5,596 nucleotides of DNA, taken from contig CAAERF010000188.1 in the NCBI GenBank assembly GCA_900758315.1, forward strand, positions 1 to 5,596, read 5' to 3'. Made by a program: the position numbers and the translations under genes. The notes beneath the pieces are model-generated. The model saw nothing but the letters and a program-made list of their open reading frames with translations, did no database searches and had not been told where the DNA came from. Source of the DNA: an uncultured Oscillospiraceae bacterium (GTDB taxonomy: Bacteria > Bacillota > Clostridia > Oscillospirales > Oscillospiraceae). This document shows positions 1 through 5,259 of this stretch, piece after piece. The stretch's first letter is position 1. Every line of letters begins with the position of its first letter.

Positions 1-2
1 CG

Positions 3-482
3 TCAGATGAGCTAGAAAATGCTCTTCTACAAATGAAGAAACAGTGGTCGAATTCTTCTGATGAAGCAATGCAAATGGAATGTTGTGCGGAAACCGATGA
101 TCCTAATTTGATAACCGGACGATATATGGATAATGATTTGTTCTTTCTTGTGCAGTATCGGAACGGAAAAGCTACTGAAATCGGCATCCAGCGAGATTTG
201 TCTAAGGTGGCATCAATAAAATTGTTCGGGATGGATATGTTTAATACAACCGCCGAGTGTATTATTGATAGCTTAATGAAAAAGGACAACGTTATTTGCA
301 ACGAAAAGGACTTGCAACTGGGAACGGAATATATTTTTCCCGAAATTGGAGTCCGACTCTGGAGAGAGCGAGCATTTCATCCCAAACTGTTGAAAGACCC
401 GCTATACATGGAAGAAATGCAAGCGGTATTAGAAGACGAATATCAGTATCAGTATTTTCAGATGATTACTATAATAGGCTAA
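3..482 (+). CDS. Hypothetical protein, 5' end missing; possible immunity-like protein
   Basis: I do not recognise the family. The reading frame stays open to the left edge, and the codons before the first ATG (position 33) read as ordinary protein (SDELENALLQ). No ribosome binding site precedes that ATG, so the gene most likely begins outside the window. The visible part is about 159 residues, soluble, acidic and without membrane segments. It has a central beta-rich stretch (FFLVQYRNGKATEIGI) and a C-terminal piece (EYIFPEIGVRLWRE) that ends in an acidic, Tyr/Gln-rich tail. The FPEIG-x-x-LWRE style is reminiscent of immunity proteins of polymorphic toxin systems, but that is an impression, not an assignment. 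A strong terminator begins 14 bases after the stop, so this is the last gene of its transcript. A toxin gene upstream would support the immunity idea. Confidence 0.6.
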   Translation, partial: SDELENALLQMKKQWSNSSDEAMQMECCAETDDPNLITGRYMDNDLFFLVQYRNGKATEIGIQRDLSKVASIKLFGMDMFNTTAECIIDSLMKKDNVICNEKDLQLGTEYIFPEIGVRLWRERAFHPKLLKDPLYMEEMQAVLEDEYQYQYFQMITIIG

Positions 483-496
483 ACTGCTAACTAAGC

Positions 497-539
497 AACA
501 GCCCTCTATTTGCAACGACTGCAAGTAGAGGGCTGTTTT
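497..539 (+). terminator. Intrinsic terminator of the first gene
   Basis: An 11-bp perfect stem (ACAGCCCTCTA with TAGAGGGCTGT) is prolonged by about six more pairs including a G-U, with a short loop and a TTTT run at 536-539. It lies 14 bases after the stop codon at 482. The other strand shows only a short A/T tract, so it mainly serves rightward transcription. Confidence 0.9.
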
Positions 540-566
540 GTCTGCTTTGGATATTTTAATTAAAGG

Positions 567-824
567 TTAGTCTTCCATTCTACCGTGGTCACAACCAAGT
601 GAGAGATAGTGCTCAATCTCACCAATCAGCACAAGCTGGGCGTACTCCAAAGGATTATTATACAGCAGCGCATCCAGTTTTGCCCGCTGTGTGGGGCATG
701 GCAGTACTTGCTCATCAAAGATCAACGCGGTCGTCCACTGTATTTCAATACAGAAGCAGACGACCGCATTGACTTTTTTACGAGATGAGGTCTCTTTTTT
801 CTCTCTTAAGTCGCCTAACCGCAC
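567..824 (-). CDS. DUF6061-like small protein, possibly degraded
   Basis: The C-terminal half of this 85-residue frame (QRAKLDALLYNNPLEYAQLV, then IGEIEHYL) matches my memory of the DUF6061 family of Firmicutes mobile elements, whose members carry an (R)xxLDxLxYNxPLEYAxLVLxGxxxxYL core. The function of that family is unknown. The N-terminal third is poor in comparison: the only start is a GTG at 824 inside the end of a topB fragment, no convincing ribosome binding site precedes it, and the residues 'RLGDLREKKETSSRKK' look like translated junk. The original start probably lay near the run of lysine codons around 780-774 and has been lost. A long hairpin (722-772) lies within the coding sequence. 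I regard it as a decayed or N-terminally damaged gene, though the core is still open. The stop at 567 faces the terminator of the first gene. Confidence 0.5.
   Translation of the reverse strand: MRLGDLREKKETSSRKKVNAVVCFCIEIQWTTALIFDEQVLPCPTQRAKLDALLYNNPLEYAQLVLIGEIEHYLSLGCDHGRMED
722..779 (+). repeat. Long two-tier hairpin followed by a T-run, terminator-like
   Basis: The outer arms 722-735 and 759-772 pair at 13 of 14 positions (GCGGTCGTC with GACGACCGC at the core). Nested inside, CTGTATT (738-744) pairs with AATACAG (747-753). A CTTTTTT run follows directly at 773-779, giving the form of a rightward intrinsic terminator. It lies inside the leftward DUF6061-like frame. It could stop antisense transcription or be a relic of an inserted element. 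Confidence 0.6.
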
Positions 825-946
825 TACCCTGCATCACAGGCATTGACGATGATATCCACGTCGGAGCGGTTCATCAGGTCTTTCAGGATGCCAAACTGCT
901 TTTTGGTACCAGCAGACACCAGATTTTCATTATCTATCTTTTTGTA
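824..946 (-). pseudogene. topB: Topoisomerase III (topB) internal fragment
   Basis: The leftward frame encodes about 40 residues and includes TKKQFGILKDLMNRSDVD followed by IVNACDAG and a stop. This is the TOPRIM region of type IA topoisomerase III, where the family reads K-x-QF-x-x-L-x-x-L-(M)-x-R-x-DV-x-x-(I)VNACDAGREGELI. The acidic DAG residues are part of the metal-binding TOPRIM site. The fragment stops exactly at DAG, losing REGELI and everything beyond, and the upstream frame is closed by a stop just before 946, so both ends are missing. A complete enzyme has roughly 600-700 residues. Topoisomerase III genes are routine cargo of conjugative elements of Firmicutes, so this is a leftover of such an element and cannot be functional. 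The rightward frame over the same bases is its shadow. Confidence 0.8.
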
Positions 947-991
947 TTAAGGTCTACAGCAATCTAATCCCACGTTAAAACGAGAAAATGC

Positions 992-1179
992 TTAATTGTT
1001 CTCCTCAAAGTTCTCTACCTGTTCCATGACCTTTTTGAGAACTTCGGGGCTGTACTGCGGGGGATATCACGCTTTTCAAAGAACGAGCCGGAGTTGCGCG
1101 CAGCGCGCAGATAATCCCGGCAGTTAAACAAAATCTAATCAAGGTTGAGAGCTTGTTCTTCAGCCTTCGTCTTTGCCAT
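992..1179 (-). pseudogene. hsdM: Type I restriction-modification scar: hsdM 5' end joined to a 3' tail
   Basis: Leftward from an ATG at 1179, with a ribosome binding site (GGAG, 9 bases upstream), the frame reads MAKTKAEEQALNLD, a TAG stop, then ILFNCRDYLRAARNSGSFFE and KRD. This matches the N-terminus of HsdM-type N6-adenine methyltransferases (family pattern ILxxCRDxLRxARNxGSFFEKRD). The TAG lies where the family usually has Glu, so it looks like a one-base GAG to TAG change. Right after KRD the similarity ends and another frame takes over (PPQYSPEVLKKVMEQVENFE, then ENN and a stop at 992). That tail resembles the C-terminus of a type I restriction subunit; this part is inference. The simplest reading is a large deletion that removed the body of an hsd operon and left its two ends. 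Not functional. Confidence 0.7.
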
Positions 1180-1245
1180 GGCGTTTTTCTCCAATCTGAA
1201 AATTACAAATTGCGGACAAAAAGGACGCATTGTTGTGGCAAGCAG

Positions 1246-1324
1246 TGCAAGCTGGTACCAACTTGCAATTTTTGAATCTGATTTCTAAAAATCAAATTCA
1301 AAATGCTTGTTGGGCCGTGCCCAA
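1246..1324. other. Cluster of palindromes, oriT-like region
   Basis: Three secondary-structure elements follow one another. First, a 22-bp palindrome with one mismatched pair, centred on TGGTACCA (1246-1267). Second, an AT-rich inverted repeat with 14 of 15 pairs (1270-1284 with 1289-1303, loop CTAA). Third, a GC hairpin TTGGGC-CGT-GCCCAA (1310-1324), followed by AAACCCC. Such a series without coding content is typical of transfer origins of MOBP elements, where repeats bind relaxosome proteins and a hairpin flanks the nick site. I recall similar GGGC/GCCC hairpins upstream of mobC genes, but cannot verify a nick site. An origin would normally lie upstream of mobC, which is beyond the right edge, so this may be a relic of another element or a second origin. 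Confidence 0.35.
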
Positions 1325-1388
1325 ACCCCTTGTGTTCTGTATCCGGTGGATGCAGGCTGCACATTTTTGCAAAATGCTTTTTAATCTG

Positions 1389-1419
1389 AGTGCCGATGCC
1401 TGTGGTATCGGCACTTTTT
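1389..1419 (+). terminator. Intrinsic terminator upstream of the NADAR-nuclease gene
   Basis: AGTGCCGATGCC (1389-1400) pairs along its whole length with GGTATCGGCACT (1404-1415), one pair being G-U, with a 3-base loop and TTTTT at 1415-1419. It shields the gene at 1527 from rightward transcription entering from the left. No credible rightward gene lies just before it. Confidence 0.8.
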
Positions 1420-1449
1420 GCACAGATGGATTCCCGGAAGCAGAAAATA

Positions 1450-1483
1450 GTGCTATGCAGCACATCCGGGATTGTGCTATACT
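1450..1483 (+). promoter_or_regulatory. Probable promoter and operator-like repeats of the NADAR-nuclease gene
   Basis: An extended -10 element, TGC-TATACT, lies at 1475-1483, 43 bases before the start codon and after the terminator. No good -35 box sits at the usual distance, which fits an extended -10 promoter. GTGCTAT occurs twice, at 1450-1456 and 1474-1480, 24 bases apart. The first copy is part of an inverted repeat GTGCT-ATGC-AGCAC (1450-1463) and the second overlaps the -10, so a repressor site is possible. Confidence 0.45.
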
Positions 1484-1516
1484 TGATTTACATAAACTTG
1501 TTTGTCCTAAAAAGTT

Positions 1517-1523
1517 GGAGGTG
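1517..1523 (+). promoter_or_regulatory. Ribosome binding site fixing the start of the NADAR-nuclease gene
   Basis: GGAGGTG lies directly upstream of the ATG at 1527, with five bases between GGAGG and the ATG. It decides for this start against an in-frame ATG at 1230, which has no such site and would translate through the terminator and promoter. Confidence 0.9.
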
Positions 1524-1526
1524 TTC

Positions 1527-3419
1527 ATGGCAACACGAACCATTTGTTTTCCCATATCCGGCTATCCCTATTGCAGAGAACAGCCGGTGACATTCACATG
1601 GATAAAAGGCAGCAAGCGGCAGAATATCCGTGCCGTCCATGATGCCGTCCATACAACAGACCCGGATGTTTCGATTCTGGAAGTCAGCTCTGCATCCGTT
1701 CAGCCGGAGGGTGAAGCTGTTTCTTCTCTGCGGCTTTTGCTGCATCTGGATTCTGTTGCGCAGGATGTACCCATCAGCACGGTTTTTGAGGCTGCCAAAG
1801 TATTTGAACATGGCGGGCCATTTGCTGACCTTTTGACCTGCGAACCGCCCAAGGTTCATAAAGACACCCGGCTGAGAACCAGTGGAGAGCTGCTTCGTTA
1901 CTCGCTGGAAGGAAACGAGTATCCGACAGAGCCGTACATGGATTCGTTTTTTGAATGGCTCTACTGCCGTGCATTGAAGCAGTTCCCGGAAAAGGCAGCG
2001 AAGCTGAGCCGATATAATGCCTTTTCTGATATTGCTGCCGCCGCGGATTCTAAAAAGTATTATGGCGATTCCTCACGGGCGGCTGCGATTTATGTGGGAC
2101 TTGCAGCGGCAGGAAAACTTTCGTGCATTGATTCCTATGAATTATTTATTGATGAGGTCTATACGGAGCCGAAACCTTTGCCCAAGTCTGGAAAATCTGA
2201 GGCTGCTTCAACAATGACACCCGAAGTTTCTGCACCAGCAAAGGAGACTCCGGCAGACGAATTGCCGCAGCCCGATAACGCAAATGCGGAAGTGATTCCG
2301 GACGCTGCGCAGATGGAGCATATCCTTGAGCTGCCCAAAGTGACCTGTCTGCTTCTCTCTTTGGCAAAAAATGCTGGTCTTTCTGCAAACAATTCCAGTG
2401 AGCTGACATATAAGGGAAAGGAATTCCTTCTTGACGTTTATCAGAAAGCGCTGAAAAATAAAACGCTCCAAATCAATATCCAAAAGAACAAAATCACATT
2501 TCCGATGGAGGAACCGGACAGCGGATTTCATGCAGTTGGTGTGTTGACCCGTTCGCCTGCTTGGGAATACGGATGGAAGTTTAACTATCTGACTGAGAAT
2601 ACATCCGGTGCAGAAAAGTCCGAAGTTAAAGAAAAAATCCCTCCGAAGCCTTTGACCGCATTGGAGCATCTGGAACGCTGTGGGTATAGAATCGTTCAGC
2701 AGGTCGTACCGAAAAAACTTCCGCCGATTGCCGTTCAGCGGATGGCATGGAAAACAGGCGAAGCTCTTTGCGACCCGGTAGTGGTGGATTTCTTGCAGTT
2801 TATTCGGACACATATGCAGAGTGACGGCTCTTTTTCGTTCCGTATCCCAAAGGGTACTTCTAAGAATTCGTTTGCCACACTTTCGGAAATCGCTCAGACG
2901 TGGGATAAAATGGGACTTTTTGCATCCATTGTGATCTATCCGCAGAATATCGTCTATGAGCTTGCGCAAAATGAGACTGTCCGGCATTTCCTGAGCGGAA
3001 AGTGGCTGGAGCTTTTTGTAGAGCATCAGGTTCAGCAGATTTTGAATCGCTATCAGGAGGAGCAGGGTGCAGAAGTTTCGGTTTGCTCCAATGTGATTCT
3101 TTCAGAAGCGGCATCCGTAGGGAGCACGCATGAACTGGATGTCGTATTCTCCATCAACGGAAAATTCTTCTGGGTGGAAGCCAAATCGTCCAGCCGAAGT
3201 ATTGATTATGGAAAATACGCTTCTCTATGCGAAAAGCTGAAAGTAACCTCCGACCGACTGCTTTTGGTCAACAGTGATTTGTCCGTTGAGGAGTGTGAAG
3301 GCGTTTCTTACTTCTGGAATTATCGTGTTGCAAATTGTGCAACGATTACGGGGGAATTGGAAAATATGGTTGCCAAACAAATTGAAACTGCCGGAAAAGC
3401 CGTTCCAAGTACAGACTGA
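1527..3419 (+). CDS. NADAR-like domain fused to a Card1/DUF1887-type PD-(D/E)XK nuclease; putative defence protein
   Basis: A 630-residue protein. Residues 1-210 resemble DarT1-associated NADAR antitoxins (formerly DUF6977): VTFTWIKG near 21, LEVSSAS at 51, KVFEHGGPFADLL at 91-103, TRLRTSGELL at 114, FFEWLY at 141-146, YNAFSDI at 163. Family members remove ADP-ribose from guanine bases in DNA. Residues 213-260 are a Pro/Ala/Glu-rich linker. Residues 262-480 are unassigned, the last part being winged-helix-like by eye. Residues 485-600 form a nuclease domain: FLSGKWLE (488-495, E495), HELDVVF (D538) and VEAK (E551, K553), the order seen in Card1/Can2 nucleases. The Glu found in NADAR proteins three residues before the Phe of this motif appears to be Ser84, so glycohydrolase activity may be altered. 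The gene stands alone, with its own promoter and terminators on both sides, and faces the mobilization genes. Domain similarity is by eye; the defence role is inferred. Confidence 0.75.
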   Translation: MATRTICFPISGYPYCREQPVTFTWIKGSKRQNIRAVHDAVHTTDPDVSILEVSSASVQPEGEAVSSLRLLLHLDSVAQDVPISTVFEAAKVFEHGGPFADLLTCEPPKVHKDTRLRTSGELLRYSLEGNEYPTEPYMDSFFEWLYCRALKQFPEKAAKLSRYNAFSDIAAAADSKKYYGDSSRAAAIYVGLAAAGKLSCIDSYELFIDEVYTEPKPLPKSGKSEAASTMTPEVSAPAKETPADELPQPDNANAEVIPDAAQMEHILELPKVTCLLLSLAKNAGLSANNSSELTYKGKEFLLDVYQKALKNKTLQINIQKNKITFPMEEPDSGFHAVGVLTRSPAWEYGWKFNYLTENTSGAEKSEVKEKIPPKPLTALEHLERCGYRIVQQVVPKKLPPIAVQRMAWKTGEALCDPVVVDFLQFIRTHMQSDGSFSFRIPKGTSKNSFATLSEIAQTWDKMGLFASIVIYPQNIVYELAQNETVRHFLSGKWLELFVEHQVQQILNRYQEEQGAEVSVCSNVILSEAASVGSTHELDVVFSINGKFFWVEAKSSSRSIDYGKYASLCEKLKVTSDRLLLVNSDLSVEECEGVSYFWNYRVANCATITGELENMVAKQIETAGKAVPSTD

Positions 3420-3430
3420 GCAATAAGCAA

Positions 3431-3484
3431 AAAAGACCCTGAGAACCCTGCCGGATAAGCGGCAAAGTTCTCAGGGACTGTTTT
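3431..3484. terminator. Bidirectional terminator between convergent genes
   Basis: A 10-bp perfect stem (CCCTGAGAAC 3437-3446, GTTCTCAGGG 3467-3476) encloses an inner TGCCG/CGGCA stem. Rightward it is followed by TTTTAT (3481-3486). Leftward it is followed by TCTTTTTT, the stronger T-run. It ends the NADAR-nuclease transcript and, overlapping its last codons, the relaxase transcript. Confidence 0.9.
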
Positions 3485-4865
3485 ATCGGATCTGCTCGAC
3501 TTGCTTGGAGTCCTTTTCCTCCGCAAAGAACAGTTCCACATTCTTCTGTGCTTTTACGATTTCCTGCATCTCATCCCGTGTCTTTCGGTACTCTGGGTAG
3601 AGTGCTTTTTTCTTGGTGAGCAAAGCCGAATACTCTGCATTCAGGTCTTTCACTTTGGGCAGCTTTTTCAGGCCGGATTCATTGAAAGCGGCTTTCGCCG
3701 TCTTATGCAGCGTGACTTCTTCCCGGTGCGCTTCCAAAAATTTGGAGCTGTACCCGGATTTGCGGTAAGCATCGTATACAGGCCGGGTCTTGGCATAGTT
3801 GACGATGTGCGCCCGGAGGACGGCGATTTCTGCCATACGCTTCTCGGCGGCCTTGATGGAATCGCCCAGTTTGTGATAGCGAGAAAGTGCAGCATCAGCA
3901 CGCTCTTTCAGGTCATCCGCACTGCCGATTTTCTGCTCCTGCAAAAAAATCAGCGTTTTGGACATCTCTTTCAAGTTGTACTTCTTCGCCCAGCGTTCGT
4001 AGCCGCCACCTTTGCCCTCGGCAAGTTTTGCTTGAATGTCAACCAGCAACTGGAACGGCTGCTCTTTGGGAGGTTGCTTCTGATGTGGGCGGTGTTCGGC
4101 TTTTCCGGCAATGACTGCTTTGATTTCATCCTCGCTGTACCCGGCACCCAGTGTCTTTAACCGGATAAAGCGTTTCTGCCGTGCGCCTTTAACGGAAGTG
4201 TATTTGCCGCGTTTGATTTCATAGCCCTGCTGTTCCAGCTTTTGCAGAAAATCTTCGTAGTCGGTGGGCTTCTGCTGCAAAATCTCGTCGATTACACTGC
4301 ACAGCCGGTCGCGGTTGCTTTCCTTTGGTGGGTAAATGATGCGCTTCTGCCGTTCCCGGTAAGGCTTCTTTTCAATGACTGACAGCTGATGCTCCAGACA
4401 AATCAGGTCGCTCAACCGCTGCACTGCCAGACCGGAAAAGAAAAAATCCCGGAATTTTCTTGTGCCGTCCAGAGTGGTCGAGTTATAGATAATGTGATTG
4501 TGAATGTGTTCCCGATCGGTATGCGTTGCAACGATAAAAGCGTGTTTGCCTTTCAGAAACCGGGAGGCCAACTCATAACCGATGCGGTTTGCTTCTTCAG
4601 CCGTAATTTCACCAGGTCGGAAAGATTGCCGTATCTGATAGGCGATAATGTTACTTTTTTGGCTGCGCCCGGTGGCCTGCTCGTACAGCTTTTTTGTGAG
4701 CATGAACTCCTCGTCCACAGTAAGCGGGCTGCATTGATAGCTGCTGACAAGTTCGCCTTTTTCAGTCTTGTCAGGATTCTGTGCATAGTTGGTGCGGTCT
4801 TTCAGGCAGGCGGCAATAGATTTTCCTTTGTGCTGATGCAGTGCGATCAGACGAGTAGCAGCCAG
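3483..4865 (-). CDS. MOBP-family relaxase (mobilization nuclease)
   Basis: The enzyme nicks the transfer origin, stays bound to the 5' end through a tyrosine and leads the strand into the recipient. At 460 residues it has the relaxase domain in about the first 230: TRLIALHQHKGKSIAACLKD (4-23), IAYQIRQSFRPGE (74-86) and the metal-binding histidine motif HTDREHIHNHIIYNS (H115, D117, H120, H122, H124). Y27 and Y43 are candidate nucleophiles. The rest is Lys/Glu-rich and largely coiled coil (about 270-455), as in relatives. The start is the CTG at 4865: the family's opening (AATRLIALH) begins right after it, an 11-nt Shine-Dalgarno match lies upstream, and a TGA three codons before excludes an earlier start. 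A later GTG at 4718 would delete 49 conserved residues. It is the last gene of the mobC-membrane protein-relaxase cluster. The length is normal for shorter members of the family. Confidence 0.9.
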   Translation of the reverse strand: MAATRLIALHQHKGKSIAACLKDRTNYAQNPDKTEKGELVSSYQCSPLTVDEEFMLTKKLYEQATGRSQKSNIIAYQIRQSFRPGEITAEEANRIGYELASRFLKGKHAFIVATHTDREHIHNHIIYNSTTLDGTRKFRDFFFSGLAVQRLSDLICLEHQLSVIEKKPYRERQKRIIYPPKESNRDRLCSVIDEILQQKPTDYEDFLQKLEQQGYEIKRGKYTSVKGARQKRFIRLKTLGAGYSEDEIKAVIAGKAEHRPHQKQPPKEQPFQLLVDIQAKLAEGKGGGYERWAKKYNLKEMSKTLIFLQEQKIGSADDLKERADAALSRYHKLGDSIKAAEKRMAEIAVLRAHIVNYAKTRPVYDAYRKSGYSSKFLEAHREEVTLHKTAKAAFNESGLKKLPKVKDLNAEYSALLTKKKALYPEYRKTRDEMQEIVKAQKNVELFFAEEKDSKQVEQIR

Positions 4866-4869
4866 AGCA

Positions 4870-4880
4870 GATCACCTCCT
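4870..4880 (-). promoter_or_regulatory. Exceptionally long Shine-Dalgarno sequence of the relaxase gene
   Basis: The leftward strand reads AGGAGGTGATC, an 11-base perfect complement of the conserved 3' end of 16S rRNA (GATCACCTCCT). Four bases lie between it and the CTG at 4865, and nine between AGGAGG and the CTG. It supports the CTG start and may compensate for a weak start codon. Confidence 0.85.
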
Positions 4881-4885
4881 AAATG

Positions 4886-4906
4886 AAAAAGCCGCCCGAA
4901 GGCGGC
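4886..4906 (-). terminator. UUCG-loop terminator or attenuator ahead of the relaxase
   Basis: Leftward, GCCGCC-TTCG-GGCGGC (4906-4891) forms a 6-bp all-GC stem closed by the very stable C(UUCG)G tetraloop, followed by TTTTT (4890-4886). It lies 14 bases after the stop of the membrane protein gene and five bases before the relaxase Shine-Dalgarno sequence. Read-through would set relaxase levels; no separate relaxase promoter is evident. Confidence 0.8.
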
Positions 4907-4920
4907 AAGAAGATTCAAAA

Positions 4921-5199
4921 TCAAATCAGGTCCCGGAGCCAACCGCTGAATTTCTCAACGCCCTCCACCATTGCAGTTGCGCCGACAAAAAGGACAAAGC
5001 AGAGAAATTCGGCAACCAGCAGAATCAGAAATTGATCCCAAGTCTGGCGGTAGACGGTGTAGATGCCGCAGCCAAAGATATACAGCATCAACGGCGCGAC
5101 AACATAGCTGGACAGAGTAAGCAGCCACTTTGCCATCAGAGCCAGAAAAGCCACGAACAGAGAGATCGGGGCAAGCATCATCTTGAATAAAAACCTCAT
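4921..5199 (-). CDS. Small integral membrane protein, CD1845-like
   Basis: A 92-residue very hydrophobic protein with three probable membrane segments, at about 7-22, 25-50 and 56-76, and a short amphipathic C-terminus (VEKFSGWLRDLI). The N-terminus MRFLFKMMLAPISL recalls the CD1845 family of small membrane proteins found beside relaxase genes of clostridial conjugative elements; their role is not known. I placed the start at the ATG at 5199, where the membrane protein pattern begins. The longer frame from 5268 would add 23 polar residues covering the likely promoter. G-rich bases (AAAGGCTGGTG) 7-17 bases upstream give only a moderate ribosome binding site. It lies between mobC and the relaxase and ends just before the UUCG terminator. 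The family call is tentative; that it is a real membrane protein gene is fairly sure. Confidence 0.7.
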   Translation of the reverse strand: MRFLFKMMLAPISLFVAFLALMAKWLLTLSSYVVAPLMLYIFGCGIYTVYRQTWDQFLILLVAEFLCFVLFVGATAMVEGVEKFSGWLRDLI

Positions 5200-5229
5200 A
5201 TCAAACACCAGCCTTTCTTTTTCGCCCCT

Positions 5230-5259
5230 ATTATAAAGGTATCGCCCCTTGCCTTGCAA
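5230..5259 (-). promoter_or_regulatory. Probable leftward promoter with overlapping inverted repeat
   Basis: A perfect -10 box TATAAT (5235-5230) has a TTGCAA -35-like box (5259-5254) 18 bases upstream. The -35 is overlapped by a perfect 7-bp inverted repeat (CCCTTGC with GCAAGGG, 5246-5262), a plausible operator. It would drive the membrane protein gene and, through the UUCG hairpin, the relaxase. Confidence 0.55.

Noticed and set aside
33..482. ATG at 33 as the true start of the first gene
   Set aside because: No ribosome binding site precedes it, and the frame is open with protein-like codons to the window edge.
785..967. Rightward 60-residue frame
   Set aside because: It is the shadow of the topB fragment, which is recognisable on the other strand.
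1230..1526. A 99-residue N-terminal extension of the NADAR-nuclease protein from the ATG at 1230
   Set aside because: It would run through the palindromes, a strong intrinsic terminator and the promoter. A GGAGGTG site fixes the start at 1527, and the family-like N-terminus begins there.
2208..3026. Leftward 272-residue frame under the NADAR-nuclease gene
   Set aside because: It is rich in Cys, Arg and His without domain pattern and lies opposite a well-supported gene; an antisense shadow.
3501..4160. Rightward 219-residue frame opposite the relaxase gene
   Set aside because: The opposite strand carries a clear relaxase. This frame shows only Phe/Leu-rich antisense composition.
3483..4718. 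Relaxase starting at the GTG at 4718
   Set aside because: The 49 codons before it encode the conserved relaxase N-terminus and lead back to a perfect Shine-Dalgarno sequence.
4389..4886. Rightward 165-residue frame opposite the start of the relaxase gene
   Set aside because: It is antisense to the conserved histidine motif and N-terminus of the relaxase and has no family features.
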